Below are positions 17,396-26,231 of a DNA stretch of 64,000 nucleotides, one piece after another. The translations under genes and the position numbers were made by a program. The notes under the pieces were generated by a model, which was not told the DNA's origin, searched no databases, and saw only the letters and a program-made list of their open reading frames with translations. The DNA is from Lewinellaceae bacterium (lineage in GTDB: Bacteria; Bacteroidota; Bacteroidia; Chitinophagales; Saprospiraceae), in the NCBI GenBank assembly GCA_020636325.1, contig JACJYC010000013.1, positions 62,001-126,000 of the forward strand, written 5' to 3'. Numbering within the stretch: the first letter of the stretch is position 1; every line of letters starts with the position of its first letter.

Positions 17396-18473
17396 GGTGA
17401 TCCGCTGCTATGGCCCGGTTTTCGCCGAGGATTTCCATAAAGTGATCCAGCCGAAGCAGGAACGAGGCAAACCGGTTGAAATCGCCGGGTTCGAACACCC
17501 ATTCGCCGTCCCGCATCCGGTACCGGCCGGGCCGGCCGTCTACCAGCATTTGGTAAGGGTCCGACTGGCCGAAGGTGCATTGCATCTCATTGACCAGGTA
17601 CCGGCCGTCGGGGCCGATAAAGATATCTACGGACTGCGACCAGAAATCCTTCAGGTCGGTGATCTTTTTTACAAAATCGAACAATTCCAGGGGCGGGTTC
17701 TCGTATCCTTTGAGGAGGGTCCCGCTGGCTTTGTCGCCCCTGACAATTTTCTTGTGGGCAAAGAAGGAATCGCCGATGCGCACGACACGCCACTCGAAAT
17801 CGTGCGGAATGAACTCCTGAAAGATGGCGAATTCCCGTTGCAGTTCCGAGCGCTGGGTGCGGTATTGCTCCAGCTTGCCCTTTAACTCGGCCGGCTTCAG
17901 CAGTTTTCTGATCGCCCTTTTCAGCAGGCCTTTTTTCTTCCAGTTCGGACCGGTGCTCCTGGCCGGCCCTTTCCCCGAAAAAATGTCTTTGACGTATTGA
18001 ACGGCCTCTTCGCGGGTCTTCAGGATGCTGACACCCCGGCCCGACGCGCCGACACTCATCTTGCCGACCACCGGCAGCGGCGTTGAAGCGGCAAAATCCA
18101 GGGCCTCATTCCGGTTGTAAAACACTTTTGTGTCCGGGTGCGGGATCCCGTTGGCCGCCAGCCAGTACGAGAGGTACTTCTTGTTCTCGTAGATCTGGAT
18201 CTCCTCCATGGAGGGATAGACCGGCAGGCCGAGAACCGTGTGCAGGATATAGACCCTTTCGTCGTACATCGTTTTCAGCGCCGAAGTGATCCCCGGCGGC
18301 ATCGCCAGCAACCCGTCATAAGGCCTGGCCTTCACGCATTCCAGCCAATCCGTCCGGGTAATGTCGATCACGTCCCAATCTACGCGGTCCTGCCGTTCCC
18401 GGCAAACGTTTTCCCACTTGAGGTAATCGTCGTCGAATTCGGTCCGGAGTATCGCGAAAACAAATTTTTCCAT
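17376..18473 (-). CDS. ATP-grasp ligase, RimK-like
   Basis: A 365-residue ATP-grasp protein. The central ATP-binding region has LPVVGKMSVGASGRGVSIL (near 133-151), FQEFIPHDFEWRVVRIGD (near 218-235) and YLVNEMQCTFGQSDPYQ (near 305-321, metal-binding Glu and Asn). ATP-grasp ligases join a carboxylate to an amine through an acyl phosphate; RimK relatives add amino acids. It overlaps the following GT4 gene by 20 nt and is followed upstream, after a repeat array, by three CelD-like genes, so it may help attach an amino acid or peptide to the glycan. That role is inference; the family call is good. Confidence 0.8.
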   Translation of the reverse strand: MEKFVFAILRTEFDDDYLKWENVCRERQDRVDWDVIDITRTDWLECVKARPYDGLLAMPPGITSALKTMYDERVYILHTVLGLPVYPSMEEIQIYENKKYLSYWLAANGIPHPDTKVFYNRNEALDFAASTPLPVVGKMSVGASGRGVSILKTREEAVQYVKDIFSGKGPARSTGPNWKKKGLLKRAIRKLLKPAELKGKLEQYRTQRSELQREFAIFQEFIPHDFEWRVVRIGDSFFAHKKIVRGDKASGTLLKGYENPPLELFDFVKKITDLKDFWSQSVDIFIGPDGRYLVNEMQCTFGQSDPYQMLVDGRPGRYRMRDGEWVFEPGDFNRFASFLLRLDHFMEILGENRAIAADHLAMAGK

Positions 18474-18537
18474 CAGGTCGAAATTGAATTAATCAGCATG
18501 TTGGCAGGCCAAAGCGGAAATCGTTCAACACCAGAGA

Positions 18538-18607
18538 AAGCCCTCTCTCACCCTCTCACCCTCTCACCCTCTCACCCTCTCTCACTCTCCCTCCCTCTCC
18601 CTCTCCC
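18538..18607. repeat. 8-bp C/T-rich array (CCCTCTCA), G-rich on the minus strand
   Basis: About eight units of CCCTCTCA and shortened variants. It ends three bases before the stop codon of the minus-strand gene at 18611, so in that gene's mRNA it would read (GAGAGGGT)n, four or more GGG runs with 5-nt loops. The same unit lies at 31194-31262, 32479-32636, 53366-53443 and 60387-60459. Confidence 0.9.
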
Positions 18608-18610
18608 AGT

Positions 18611-19705
18611 TCAATGGGTCAGAGGCCAGATCTTGTCGTAATAGAATTTCTTCAAACCGGGGCTTTTTTTCATCCTCCGGTGGATATTTTCCCTGAGCGT
18701 GGACTTCAGGATGAAGGGCAGGTTTTTCTTGCTGCTCACCAGCACCTGGTGCAGGTTGAGTTCCTTGTTGGTGAATTCGTATTTGTACGGTTCGGCGCCT
18801 TCGCCGAAGTCCATTTTGGTCAGGCCGTTTTCCAGCATCCACTGGCTCACATGGAAGATCATGGCCTTTCCCGGGCTCATTTTATGTTTGGTAATATCGT
18901 AGGTGGTGGAATGCCGGATCAGGGTATCCCCCTGGATCAGGCAGATCCACAAGGCGATTCTTTCTTCGCCCAGCTTAAGGGAAAACCGCACCACTACCTG
19001 ATCTTCTATCCAGGCGTTGATGCAATCCCGGAGCAAAATCCGCTGTTCGGCATCGACGTATCGCGAAGGCGTATGGGTATTCTCCCAGCGTTTCACATGC
19101 AACCGGGTAAATTGGTCCACCCAGGCATCCAGGTCTTCATTGCCGCGGTAAACTTCCAGCGCGGCGCCTTTTTTGGTCAGCTGGCCGGCTTTGCGCCGGG
19201 GCTCCGTGGTTTTGTTCAGGCTGGCCACCAGGTCAATCGGCGACCGTTCTTCCAGGATCGGACACACCGAATAGCTGCTGGACTTGACAAACAGCTTGCT
19301 GGATTTGCCGGCATTGATGAATTCCTCCATATAACTGGCCCAGGCCGGTTGGTTTTTGAGCATCAGGGTCAGCTTGTTCTCCTTGACCTTCTCGAACAAC
19401 CCGTTAAAAAACTCCTCCCTTTCTTCTTTCGTGCAGTCGTCGCGGAGCACAAAGAAATTGTGATCCGACTTTACATCGCTCAGGAAATGGTACACCCCGT
19501 TGTCATTCCTCAGAAAACAGGCGCCTTTCAATTCGCCGTTCGAATAGTACTGGTAGACGGCCGAAGTCCCTTCGAATTTTTCAGCCAGTTGCTTCAAAAA
19601 ACGGGGTGACTGGAAAACGGACCGGTAAAGGCTTCGGTGCCACAGCAACACGTACAGGCACCAGAACCCTTCCTCCATTGCATTAAATTCAAATAAAGGA
19701 TCCAT
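18611..19705 (-). CDS. CelD/BioF2-like GNAT acyltransferase, paralogue 3 of 3
   Basis: A 364-residue protein of the acetyltransferase_6 (BioF2/CelD-like) family. Shared blocks with its two neighbours are FQSPRFLKQLAEKF, FLSDVKSDHNFFVLRDDC, LTLMLKNQPAWASYMEEF, HVKRWENTHTPSRY, and MSPGKAMIFHVSQWM followed by MDFGEGAEPYKYEFTNKEL near the C-terminus, the acyl-CoA/aminoacyl-binding core. It is the most divergent of three tandem copies (18611-22223). No signal or membrane segment is seen. Likely transfers an acyl or aminoacyl group to a sugar amine in the cytoplasm; the substrate is unknown. Its stop codon abuts a G-quadruplex-prone repeat. Confidence 0.75.
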   Translation of the reverse strand: MDPLFEFNAMEEGFWCLYVLLWHRSLYRSVFQSPRFLKQLAEKFEGTSAVYQYYSNGELKGACFLRNDNGVYHFLSDVKSDHNFFVLRDDCTKEEREEFFNGLFEKVKENKLTLMLKNQPAWASYMEEFINAGKSSKLFVKSSSYSVCPILEERSPIDLVASLNKTTEPRRKAGQLTKKGAALEVYRGNEDLDAWVDQFTRLHVKRWENTHTPSRYVDAEQRILLRDCINAWIEDQVVVRFSLKLGEERIALWICLIQGDTLIRHSTTYDITKHKMSPGKAMIFHVSQWMLENGLTKMDFGEGAEPYKYEFTNKELNLHQVLVSSKKNLPFILKSTLRENIHRRMKKSPGLKKFYYDKIWPLTH

Positions 19706-19777
19706 GTTAAAATGTCAGATTGGATGAGAGAAAATAAATACTATCGCGTTTGTTTGTTTTCTCATGTTTGTAGTCTT

Positions 19778-20944
19778 TCAGGCAAAAATCTGGAACAACT
19801 CGCCTAACATAAATTCAGCCGCCATGGATACAATAATCTGAAAATTGAATCGCTTGACCCGGTGCATCATAGGTTTGATCTTCTCCCGGATCAGCCGGAG
19901 CAGCGCAGGGTTGTCCTTGACGCTCTTCTGCAATTTTGCCTTGATGATGAACGGCAGATTCCAGTTGCTGGTAATAAAAATCCGGTTCAGTTCCTGTTCC
20001 CTGGTGGCGAAATTGTATTTGTAGATATCATCTCCGTCGCCGAAGTCGAAAACCGTCATTTCCTGCTTTTTCATCCATCCGGCGATTTGATGGATCAGCA
20101 ATTTCCCGGGGCTGTAGGTCCTGTATTCCGCATCGTACGTCTGGGCATGGCCGATAAAGGATTTGCCCTGAATGAGCCCGAAGTTATAGGCGATCCGCCT
20201 GTCTCCGATCCGGATGGAAAAGCGCGCCAGCACCCCGTCCTCCACCCAGGCTTTCAGGCAGCCTTTCAGGATTTGCCTGACCTCAAGGTTGGTGTATTTG
20301 GACGGTGTCGGGGTGTTTTCCCACCTGGCAATATGCATCTCGCAGAAGCCGTCGATCCATTCATCCAGTTCGGCGGCGTCGGTAAAACTTTCAAAAACGG
20401 CATTTTGCTGCTTGACGATCCGCCTGCACTGGTAACTGATCTCTTTGGAGTGGGTCAGGGTTTCGTACAATTCTTCGGGCGTATCCTTTTCGATGACCGG
20501 ACAAACGGCGTACCTGGCGTTCACGCAGAACATATCGCTGGAATCCGCCTGTTTGGAAAAGATCTTGTAATATTTGGCCCAGACCGGCTTTTTATTCAGG
20601 ACAAGGGTCCACCGTTCTTTTTTGACCTCGCGAAAGAAGGCTTCAAAAAAGCTTTCCACCTGCTCGCTCGTGCAATTCTTCCGGAGGATGAAGAAGTTGT
20701 GGTCTGCCTTTACATCCGTCAAAAACCGATAGGTTGCGCCTTGCTTTCGGAAGAAGGCCAGGCCGATCAGTTCACCGCCTTCGCACGCCTGATAGATGGC
20801 CAACGAACTTCGAAACCTGTTGGCCAGGCTTTTCATGAGATTAGGCGATTGAAAAACGGAAGGATGCATACTGTTTTTCCAAAGTGTAACATACGTATTC
20901 CAGAATCCCCGGTCGGGGTAGGAATACACGATCTTGGCAGTCAT
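19778..20944 (-). CDS. CelD/BioF2-like GNAT acyltransferase, paralogue 2 of 3
   Basis: A 388-residue paralogue of the flanking genes. It shares FWNTYVTLWKNSMHPSVFQSP near the N-terminus, RFLTDVKADHNFFILRKNC, WTLVLNKKPVWAKYY, MHIARWENTPTPSKY and YSPGKLLIHQIAGWM followed by VFDFGDGDDIYKYNF. The last 30 residues form a hydrophobic tail not seen in paralogue 3. Gaps of 72 and 94 nt separate it from its neighbours; a GNRA-loop terminator-like hairpin lies in the upstream gap. Retention of three copies suggests different substrates rather than recent dosage duplication, because the copies have diverged strongly at the protein level. Confidence 0.75.
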   Translation of the reverse strand: MTAKIVYSYPDRGFWNTYVTLWKNSMHPSVFQSPNLMKSLANRFRSSLAIYQACEGGELIGLAFFRKQGATYRFLTDVKADHNFFILRKNCTSEQVESFFEAFFREVKKERWTLVLNKKPVWAKYYKIFSKQADSSDMFCVNARYAVCPVIEKDTPEELYETLTHSKEISYQCRRIVKQQNAVFESFTDAAELDEWIDGFCEMHIARWENTPTPSKYTNLEVRQILKGCLKAWVEDGVLARFSIRIGDRRIAYNFGLIQGKSFIGHAQTYDAEYRTYSPGKLLIHQIAGWMKKQEMTVFDFGDGDDIYKYNFATREQELNRIFITSNWNLPFIIKAKLQKSVKDNPALLRLIREKIKPMMHRVKRFNFQIIVSMAAEFMLGELFQIFA

Positions 20945-21010
20945 TTTCGAGAAGTTTAGGTAAGGGTAATATGTTGTTTGTACGGGTAGACGGCAAAAAA
21001 GTTCTCTCTG

Positions 21011-21035
21011 AAAAAGCTGCTAATTTTCATTAGCA
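21011..21035 (-). terminator. Terminator-like hairpin between two acyltransferase genes
   Basis: On the minus strand TGCTAAT-GAAA-ATTAGCA is a perfect 7-bp stem with a GNRA-type tetraloop, followed by GCTTTTT. It lies five bases beyond the stop of the 21039-22223 gene. The short T-run suggests partial termination, so distal genes could still be read, especially with antitermination. Confidence 0.5.
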
Positions 21036-21038
21036 CGG

Positions 21039-22223
21039 TCATAAAATAATTCCGTCGATCAAGTCGACGAATCCGATGAGCCCGGGAAGGAATATCTTAA
21101 CGATTTTGTGGATGATCGAGGAATTGGACCGGATGAGTTTCCGCATCGTCTGATTTTTGCTGAGGTTTTTCCGTAAGTTCTTCTTTACTTTATTCTTGAC
21201 AAAAAACAGGTAGTTGCGCTGACCGGAAATAAACACTCTGTTGAGGATCAGCTCTTTATTGGTGAATTCGTCTTTGTAGGATTCGGCGCCTTCCCCGAAG
21301 TCGAGGCAATTCAGCCCGCGCTCCGTCATCCATTCGCTGATGTACAGCAGCAAGGCTTTCCCGGGGCTGTACTTGCGGTATTCGGCATCGTAGGTCGTAG
21401 AATGGTGGATCAGCTTGTTGCCGTCAACCAGGCAGATGACGTACCCGATCCGCCGCCCGTCGATCAAAACAGAAAACCGGGCAAGCGTCCCGTCCGTGAT
21501 CCAGGCCTGAAGGCAGGACCTCAGGATTTCCCGGTTCTTTTCCATCAGGTATTTCGAGGGGTTGGGCGTTCCCTCCCAGCGTTTGATGTGCATTTCGCAA
21601 AAGCCTTGTATCCATTCCTCCAGGCATTCGTCTCCGGTGAGCACTTCAAAAACAGCGCCTTGCTGGTTGACCAGCCGGTTGACCCGGTAACGAAGCTCCC
21701 TGGATTGCTGAAAATGCTGATGCAACGCCTCGGGAGAAGCCTCTTCCAGCACTTTGCAAACGGTGTGGTCGGAGATCTCCCAAAGCAACCCGCTCGATTT
21801 GATCTCCTCCAGGAACTGATCCATATAGGGCGCCCAGGCCGGCTTGTTTTTCAGCATCAGGGTCCATTTTTCCCTTTTGACCACCCTGAAGAAACTCTGG
21901 AAGAAATGCTGCTTTTCCGCACACGAAAGATTTTTGCTCAGGATAAAGTAATTGTGGTCCGCCTTGATGTCGCTCAACAATCGCCGGACACCCCGCTCGT
22001 TTCTCAACAGGATAGCCCCGATCAGTTTTTTGTTCATATAACACTGGAAGATCGCAAGCTCATCCTTAAAAATATCGGCAAGCCCCCGCAGGTTGTTAGG
22101 GGATATGAACGGTGACCGGACAACGGCATTTTCCCAAAGCTCAGAATAATCTTTCCAGAACTCCTGCCCGGGTAAGGTATACTGAATTTTAGTCGTCATT
22201 TTCGAGGATTGGGATGAATTCAT
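21039..22223 (-). CDS. CelD/BioF2-like GNAT acyltransferase, paralogue 1 of 3
   Basis: A 394-residue paralogue. Core blocks are FWKDYSELWENAVV, LLSDIKADHNYFILSKNL, WTLMLKNKPAWAPYM, MHIKRWEGTPNPSKYL, and YSPGKALLLYISEWM followed by CLDFGEGAESYKDEFTNKEL. A second ATG eight codons in (MTTKIQYTLPG) aligns with the start of paralogue 2 (MTAKIVYSYPD) and may be the true start. The gene begins three bases after the stop of the asparagine-synthetase-like gene, so coupling with that gene is likely. The C-terminal 30 residues are hydrophobic, as in paralogue 2. Predicted acyl or aminoacyl transferase for glycan decoration. Confidence 0.75.
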   Translation of the reverse strand: MNSSQSSKMTTKIQYTLPGQEFWKDYSELWENAVVRSPFISPNNLRGLADIFKDELAIFQCYMNKKLIGAILLRNERGVRRLLSDIKADHNYFILSKNLSCAEKQHFFQSFFRVVKREKWTLMLKNKPAWAPYMDQFLEEIKSSGLLWEISDHTVCKVLEEASPEALHQHFQQSRELRYRVNRLVNQQGAVFEVLTGDECLEEWIQGFCEMHIKRWEGTPNPSKYLMEKNREILRSCLQAWITDGTLARFSVLIDGRRIGYVICLVDGNKLIHHSTTYDAEYRKYSPGKALLLYISEWMTERGLNCLDFGEGAESYKDEFTNKELILNRVFISGQRNYLFFVKNKVKKNLRKNLSKNQTMRKLIRSNSSIIHKIVKIFLPGLIGFVDLIDGIIL

Positions 22224-22226
22224 AAA

Positions 22227-23990
22227 TTAACGTACCGGAATTTCTTCCGCCGGCTGGTGGCAGACTGCATGCCATCCGTATAGAATCGAATACAATTTAA
22301 TCCATTTTTCGAAATATTTGCCGCCGCTGATCTCGGAAGGCGCGCCGGCCAACATGGCCCTGATTTCAGGCGAAGGCATTTCCGCGGCATTCCACTCCCC
22401 GGAGATGGCCCGGTGGTACCGGCTGAAAAAAGCATCCACGGCATTGTCGTCCGCAAATTCCTTTTTCAGGTACTTGCGGGTCAGTACGCCGCCGGCCAGC
22501 ATAGGCATCCGCCACGGTTCGTACACGTCGGCGGGGCTATACCCCTTGGTGGTCGGCAGGGTATACAGCAGCCGATCGGCATGGCGCAGGAACGTGGCGT
22601 AAAACAGCTGTCCCTTCATCCGCTTGCTCTTCATTTTCTCAAACAACCGGCTGTGCACCCCCGACCAGATGGTCTGATTGAGGGCTTTGAAAAAATGCAG
22701 GTTCAGATAAGGCGTCCTGTTGTTGAGAAAATGACTCTGCATGATCAGTTCCGGACCGAAGTATTTCCGGAATATCTCGCCGAATACAAAAATGTAAAAA
22801 CGGTGGTTCGGATCCATGCCTTCCGATTGCCGGAGGTACGCTTCCAGATCGGCAATCAACGCGTCTGTTTCTTCGGCAAAAGTATCGCGGCCCCATATCG
22901 CCGTTTCAGCCCTCAGGATGTCCTTCCAGCTGTCATCCGGCGCTGAGAACACATCGATCAGCGGCCGGCTCATCATCACCCCCGGGATATGAAGCGCGCG
23001 GAACAGCTCACTGCCGAAATTGCCGGTGGCGATATACCGCGTTTTTTCCGACAAGGCCTCCGCCGCGTACCGGTAATGCGGTCGCCCGAGGTTGCCGTTG
23101 TATTCCGTCAGCCGCATGAAGTCTTCGGCGGAATCCAGGGCATGGCGATCCAGGTATTGCTCGTCCAGCGTTACCGGATGGTAGGGTATGCCCAGGCGCC
23201 GGCTCTGCTTTTCAGGGGTTGCGACATCCGGCGCGCCCGGCCGGCCGAAACTGTAGGTAAAAAAGGATTTCCCCGCCTTCCTGGCAGCAGCGGCCAGCGT
23301 ACGGCCGTCGAAACCGCCCGTCAACGAAACGGCGAAAGGCTCCTTCGGAAAAAAAGCCCGGCACTCCTCCTGGAATAGTTCGGCCAGCTGCGCCAGACTG
23401 TCCCTGGAGGTATCTTCCGGCGCGCCGAAATAACGCTCCAAAGCAAAACGGCCTTCCGTTTCGGCCCGGTTGCCGGAAAGGTGGATATGCCGGTGAGCTT
23501 CCAGCAGCCCGATGCCATGCCACCAGGTCGACCCGAAAAAAGGATAATTGAAGAGCAACCGCTCCAGCAAATTCCGCTTGTCGCCCGGTTCGGCGCCCGT
23601 TCTGGACGCCAGAAACACGGACGAGGAACACAACGCGATCCCGTCCGGCGTCTTGTGGTAATAAACCGGGAATATGGCGCCGAATGAAGACCCGCAGCGC
23701 AACCCGTCGGGGGTCAGCCAAAACCAGTAGTAGTGGCCTTTTATCTGTTCAAAAAGCCGGTTCTCATCCGGCAAACCGTCCTCGCCGAGAATGCTCCGGC
23801 CGCTCACCACCGGGTCGCCCATCAGGATCAGCCGGCTCTTGTTCCCCGTTTCAAAGGAAATCACCTGCTGCTTCCCTTTATTGAGAAAAAGGGCGTTCGG
23901 CCGGATGAATGCTGGCCGGTCATGACCTTCATCCAGGATCACTTCAACGGTCTTCGGCTGGGCAAATGCCCTTTCCAGATAAAAAAACAT
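22227..23990 (-). CDS. Asparagine synthase-like protein lacking the glutaminase nucleophile
   Basis: A 587-residue protein with a C-terminal asparagine-synthase-type ATP-pyrophosphatase domain: FAVSLTGGFDGRTLAAAARKAG near 214-235 (the usual SGGLDS has become TGGFDG), then RYIATGNFGSELFR and FLNNRTPYLNLHFFKAL. The N-terminal third resembles the glutaminase fold (RSILGEDGLPDENRLF) but the protein starts MFFYLERAF, so the Cys2 nucleophile is absent and glutamine hydrolysis is not expected. It could use free ammonia or another amine, or form an amide bond with another acceptor, as beta-lactam synthetase relatives do. Its stop and the next gene are three bases apart and it overlaps the upstream deacetylase by one base. 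Confidence 0.75.
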   Translation of the reverse strand: MFFYLERAFAQPKTVEVILDEGHDRPAFIRPNALFLNKGKQQVISFETGNKSRLILMGDPVVSGRSILGEDGLPDENRLFEQIKGHYYWFWLTPDGLRCGSSFGAIFPVYYHKTPDGIALCSSSVFLASRTGAEPGDKRNLLERLLFNYPFFGSTWWHGIGLLEAHRHIHLSGNRAETEGRFALERYFGAPEDTSRDSLAQLAELFQEECRAFFPKEPFAVSLTGGFDGRTLAAAARKAGKSFFTYSFGRPGAPDVATPEKQSRRLGIPYHPVTLDEQYLDRHALDSAEDFMRLTEYNGNLGRPHYRYAAEALSEKTRYIATGNFGSELFRALHIPGVMMSRPLIDVFSAPDDSWKDILRAETAIWGRDTFAEETDALIADLEAYLRQSEGMDPNHRFYIFVFGEIFRKYFGPELIMQSHFLNNRTPYLNLHFFKALNQTIWSGVHSRLFEKMKSKRMKGQLFYATFLRHADRLLYTLPTTKGYSPADVYEPWRMPMLAGGVLTRKYLKKEFADDNAVDAFFSRYHRAISGEWNAAEMPSPEIRAMLAGAPSEISGGKYFEKWIKLYSILYGWHAVCHQPAEEIPVR

Positions 23991-25147
23991 CAGCTCCTTT
24001 TCAGCATTTTATTTTTGAAATGATTCACCATCCAGACGGCGTAATAGGGTTGGCGCCGGTAATGGCTGGCGATCTTGAAGTGAAATTTCTGGCGGCTCAC
24101 CCAGACCGAATTCTCAAAGTCGGCCGGGATGCGCGGAATCCGGTCCATCTCCCGGGCTTCCCCCGTCAATTTGCCGGATGTGGTCGCCAGATAACCCGCG
24201 GACCGGGCGATCTTATGGGCTTCCATGCTGTTGTCGCCATGCGGCCAGCAGAGGAATTGGACCGGTTTCAGCAGGTTTTCTTCAATGATGGCCTTGGAAT
24301 CGATAACCTCGTAGATCACCCGCTCCCGTGCGGCCTCTTCACGCTCCAGACCGGCGCAAAGCTTGCCCTCCATTTTATACCGCTTGTATACCTCCACCAC
24401 GGCTTCTTCATAAGCCGGTCGCCGGGCAGGGTCGGTCAGGTCGAAACCTGCTGCCACCGCCGCCGCCTCTTCCATGAATTCCGGACTGATCACCGCTTTG
24501 CGGGCAATCACCGCGGAACTTTCCTTGAACAGCGGCGTACCCAGCGGCAAACGGCGTTCGAACAGCGCATCGGCCATATACCGGGGTTTGATCCCCGGGT
24601 TGGCATTCCAGATCGGATGCAGCCCCTTGAATCCGCCGTAGTAAAACCCCGTCATCACCGGGGCAGAAATATATTTGGCATGGCTCATGGTGTGCGACTG
24701 GATGTCGACCACGCCCGAAGCCTGCATCTGTTTCAATTCCTCCCAGGTCAGGTAGCCGCGCGTTTCCAGGTCTTCTTCCCGGCATTTGCCGTTCCACACG
24801 TCCTTGAGGGTCGGCCGCACCACCGGGCGGGGATCCACGCATTCCGGCGAAACGAAAAGCGTAAACCGCACCCCGTATTTTTCGGCCAGCGGCCAGGCGT
24901 AAACCCAGTTATCGAGGTAGCCGTCGTCAAACGTGAGGCATATTTCGCTGCCTTCGGGCCGGGCCTCACCCTGGCGAAAAGTCAGCCATTCGTCAAGGAA
25001 GATGGTCCGCAGGCCTTTCGATTCGAGGTACTTCAACTGGTCCTCGAATATCGAACTTTTTAAGGTCAAGCCGTTGAGCACCCATTCCGGCGACCGCTCC
25101 GGAGCGACGGAATGGTAGTAGAATACGGGCGGACTAAAGTTTTTCAT
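23990..25147 (-). CDS. Polysaccharide deacetylase (CE4/NodB family), large form
   Basis: A 385-residue CE4 protein. It has PPVFYYHSVAPERSPEW near the N-terminus, EICLTFDDGYLDN (68-80), VDIQSHTMSHAKY (near 143-155, metal histidines) and PVQFLCWPHGDNSM further on. An insertion of about 100 residues between the histidine motif and the WPHGD motif makes it longer than the other deacetylases in the locus. There is no evident signal peptide. It overlaps the downstream gene by one base and the upstream GT4 gene by 14 nt, so translation is probably coupled across all three. Substrate unknown. Confidence 0.85.
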   Translation of the reverse strand: MKNFSPPVFYYHSVAPERSPEWVLNGLTLKSSIFEDQLKYLESKGLRTIFLDEWLTFRQGEARPEGSEICLTFDDGYLDNWVYAWPLAEKYGVRFTLFVSPECVDPRPVVRPTLKDVWNGKCREEDLETRGYLTWEELKQMQASGVVDIQSHTMSHAKYISAPVMTGFYYGGFKGLHPIWNANPGIKPRYMADALFERRLPLGTPLFKESSAVIARKAVISPEFMEEAAAVAAGFDLTDPARRPAYEEAVVEVYKRYKMEGKLCAGLEREEAARERVIYEVIDSKAIIEENLLKPVQFLCWPHGDNSMEAHKIARSAGYLATTSGKLTGEAREMDRIPRIPADFENSVWVSRQKFHFKIASHYRRQPYYAVWMVNHFKNKMLKRS

Positions 25148-26231
25148 AGATGGCGGTTATTTGGGAGAGGTGCGACGCAACCGAAAAACGGGCGCCCATC
25201 TCTGCGGACAGCTCATAGGCCTTGTCTGCCAGCTCGGGGTAGTGATCCAGGGCATGGAGAAACCGGCGTTCCACTCCGGGATAATCCGACGGGTCGCCCA
25301 GGTCGAAAGCGCCGTCGCCGCCGTGTATTTCCCGGAAGGCGGGGACGTTGCTGGTCAACACCGGCAAACCGGTCAGCAACGCTTCAGCCACTACATTGCC
25401 GAAGGATTCGTAGGCGCTGAGGAAAACGAAGAGGTCCATTTCGCCGTAAAAAACGTCGATATCGCTGACAAAGCCGTGGCAGGTGATCCGGTCGGCGTAC
25501 GGACTCTCCGCGCACCGCCGGTCGATCTGCTCCTTCAGGGGGCCTGAGCCGGCGATGTGCAATTCCAGTTCGGGCCGGTCGGCTGCGGCTTTTTCAAACA
25601 GCCGGACGACCATATCCACGTTTTTGCCGGTTTGGAGCCGTCCGATATAAGCCATTTTCCTGAGCGCTTTCCTGCGGGAACGGCGGGCGATGAACCTGCC
25701 GGTATCGAATCCGTTGTAGACCTGCCGGGTATCCGCCGGGAACACCTTGTCCTGAAATACGGAGGCGCTGTAACCCGAATTGGCGACGAAGGTCACCTTG
25801 CGGAAAATCATCAACAGCCGGACGGCCCACCAGGAAGCCTTCAGATAGATCTTTTGAACCGGGGTTTTCCAGTAAATGGTGCCATGGATATGGTAAACCG
25901 GGTTGACGACGCCTGCCAGCAAGGTCAGCAGCAGGATGACCGGTCCGCCGTTGTTGAGGTGGAAGACCGCCTTGCGGTATTTCCGGCAGTATTTGAAATA
26001 GTTCAGATAAGCATTGCCCGGCTGGAGGCCGCCTTTGCCGACCAGGATCCGGTTCTCGTCAAAAACCCGGTTTTCGCGGGCCTTGATGCCGTAAACATAC
26101 AACTTCCGCCCCGGGCCGAAATGGTCGATATAGTGCAGGATGCCCAGTTCCATGCCGCCGGGACCGAGATCCCAGATGACATAGTGCACCGGCGCTGATC
26201 CTTTATCCGTCGATTGCTTGTTCACCGTCAT
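25134..26231 (-). CDS. Glycosyltransferase family 4
   Basis: A 365-residue GT-B enzyme. The N-terminal domain begins with HYVIWDLGPGGMELGILHYI, the gly-rich acceptor loop. The C-terminal domain has MAYIGRLQTGKNVDMVVRLF, ELELHIAGSGPLKEQI, ITCHGFVSDIDVFY and FVFLSAYESFGNVVAEAL (E-x7-E type motif). It overlaps the deacetylase gene by 14 nt and the membrane polymerase/ligase gene by 29 nt. It probably transfers one sugar onto the lipid-linked oligosaccharide on the cytoplasmic face. Donor unknown. Confidence 0.9.
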   Translation of the reverse strand: MTVNKQSTDKGSAPVHYVIWDLGPGGMELGILHYIDHFGPGRKLYVYGIKARENRVFDENRILVGKGGLQPGNAYLNYFKYCRKYRKAVFHLNNGGPVILLLTLLAGVVNPVYHIHGTIYWKTPVQKIYLKASWWAVRLLMIFRKVTFVANSGYSASVFQDKVFPADTRQVYNGFDTGRFIARRSRRKALRKMAYIGRLQTGKNVDMVVRLFEKAAADRPELELHIAGSGPLKEQIDRRCAESPYADRITCHGFVSDIDVFYGEMDLFVFLSAYESFGNVVAEALLTGLPVLTSNVPAFREIHGGDGAFDLGDPSDYPGVERRFLHALDHYPELADKAYELSAEMGARFSVASHLSQITAIYEKL

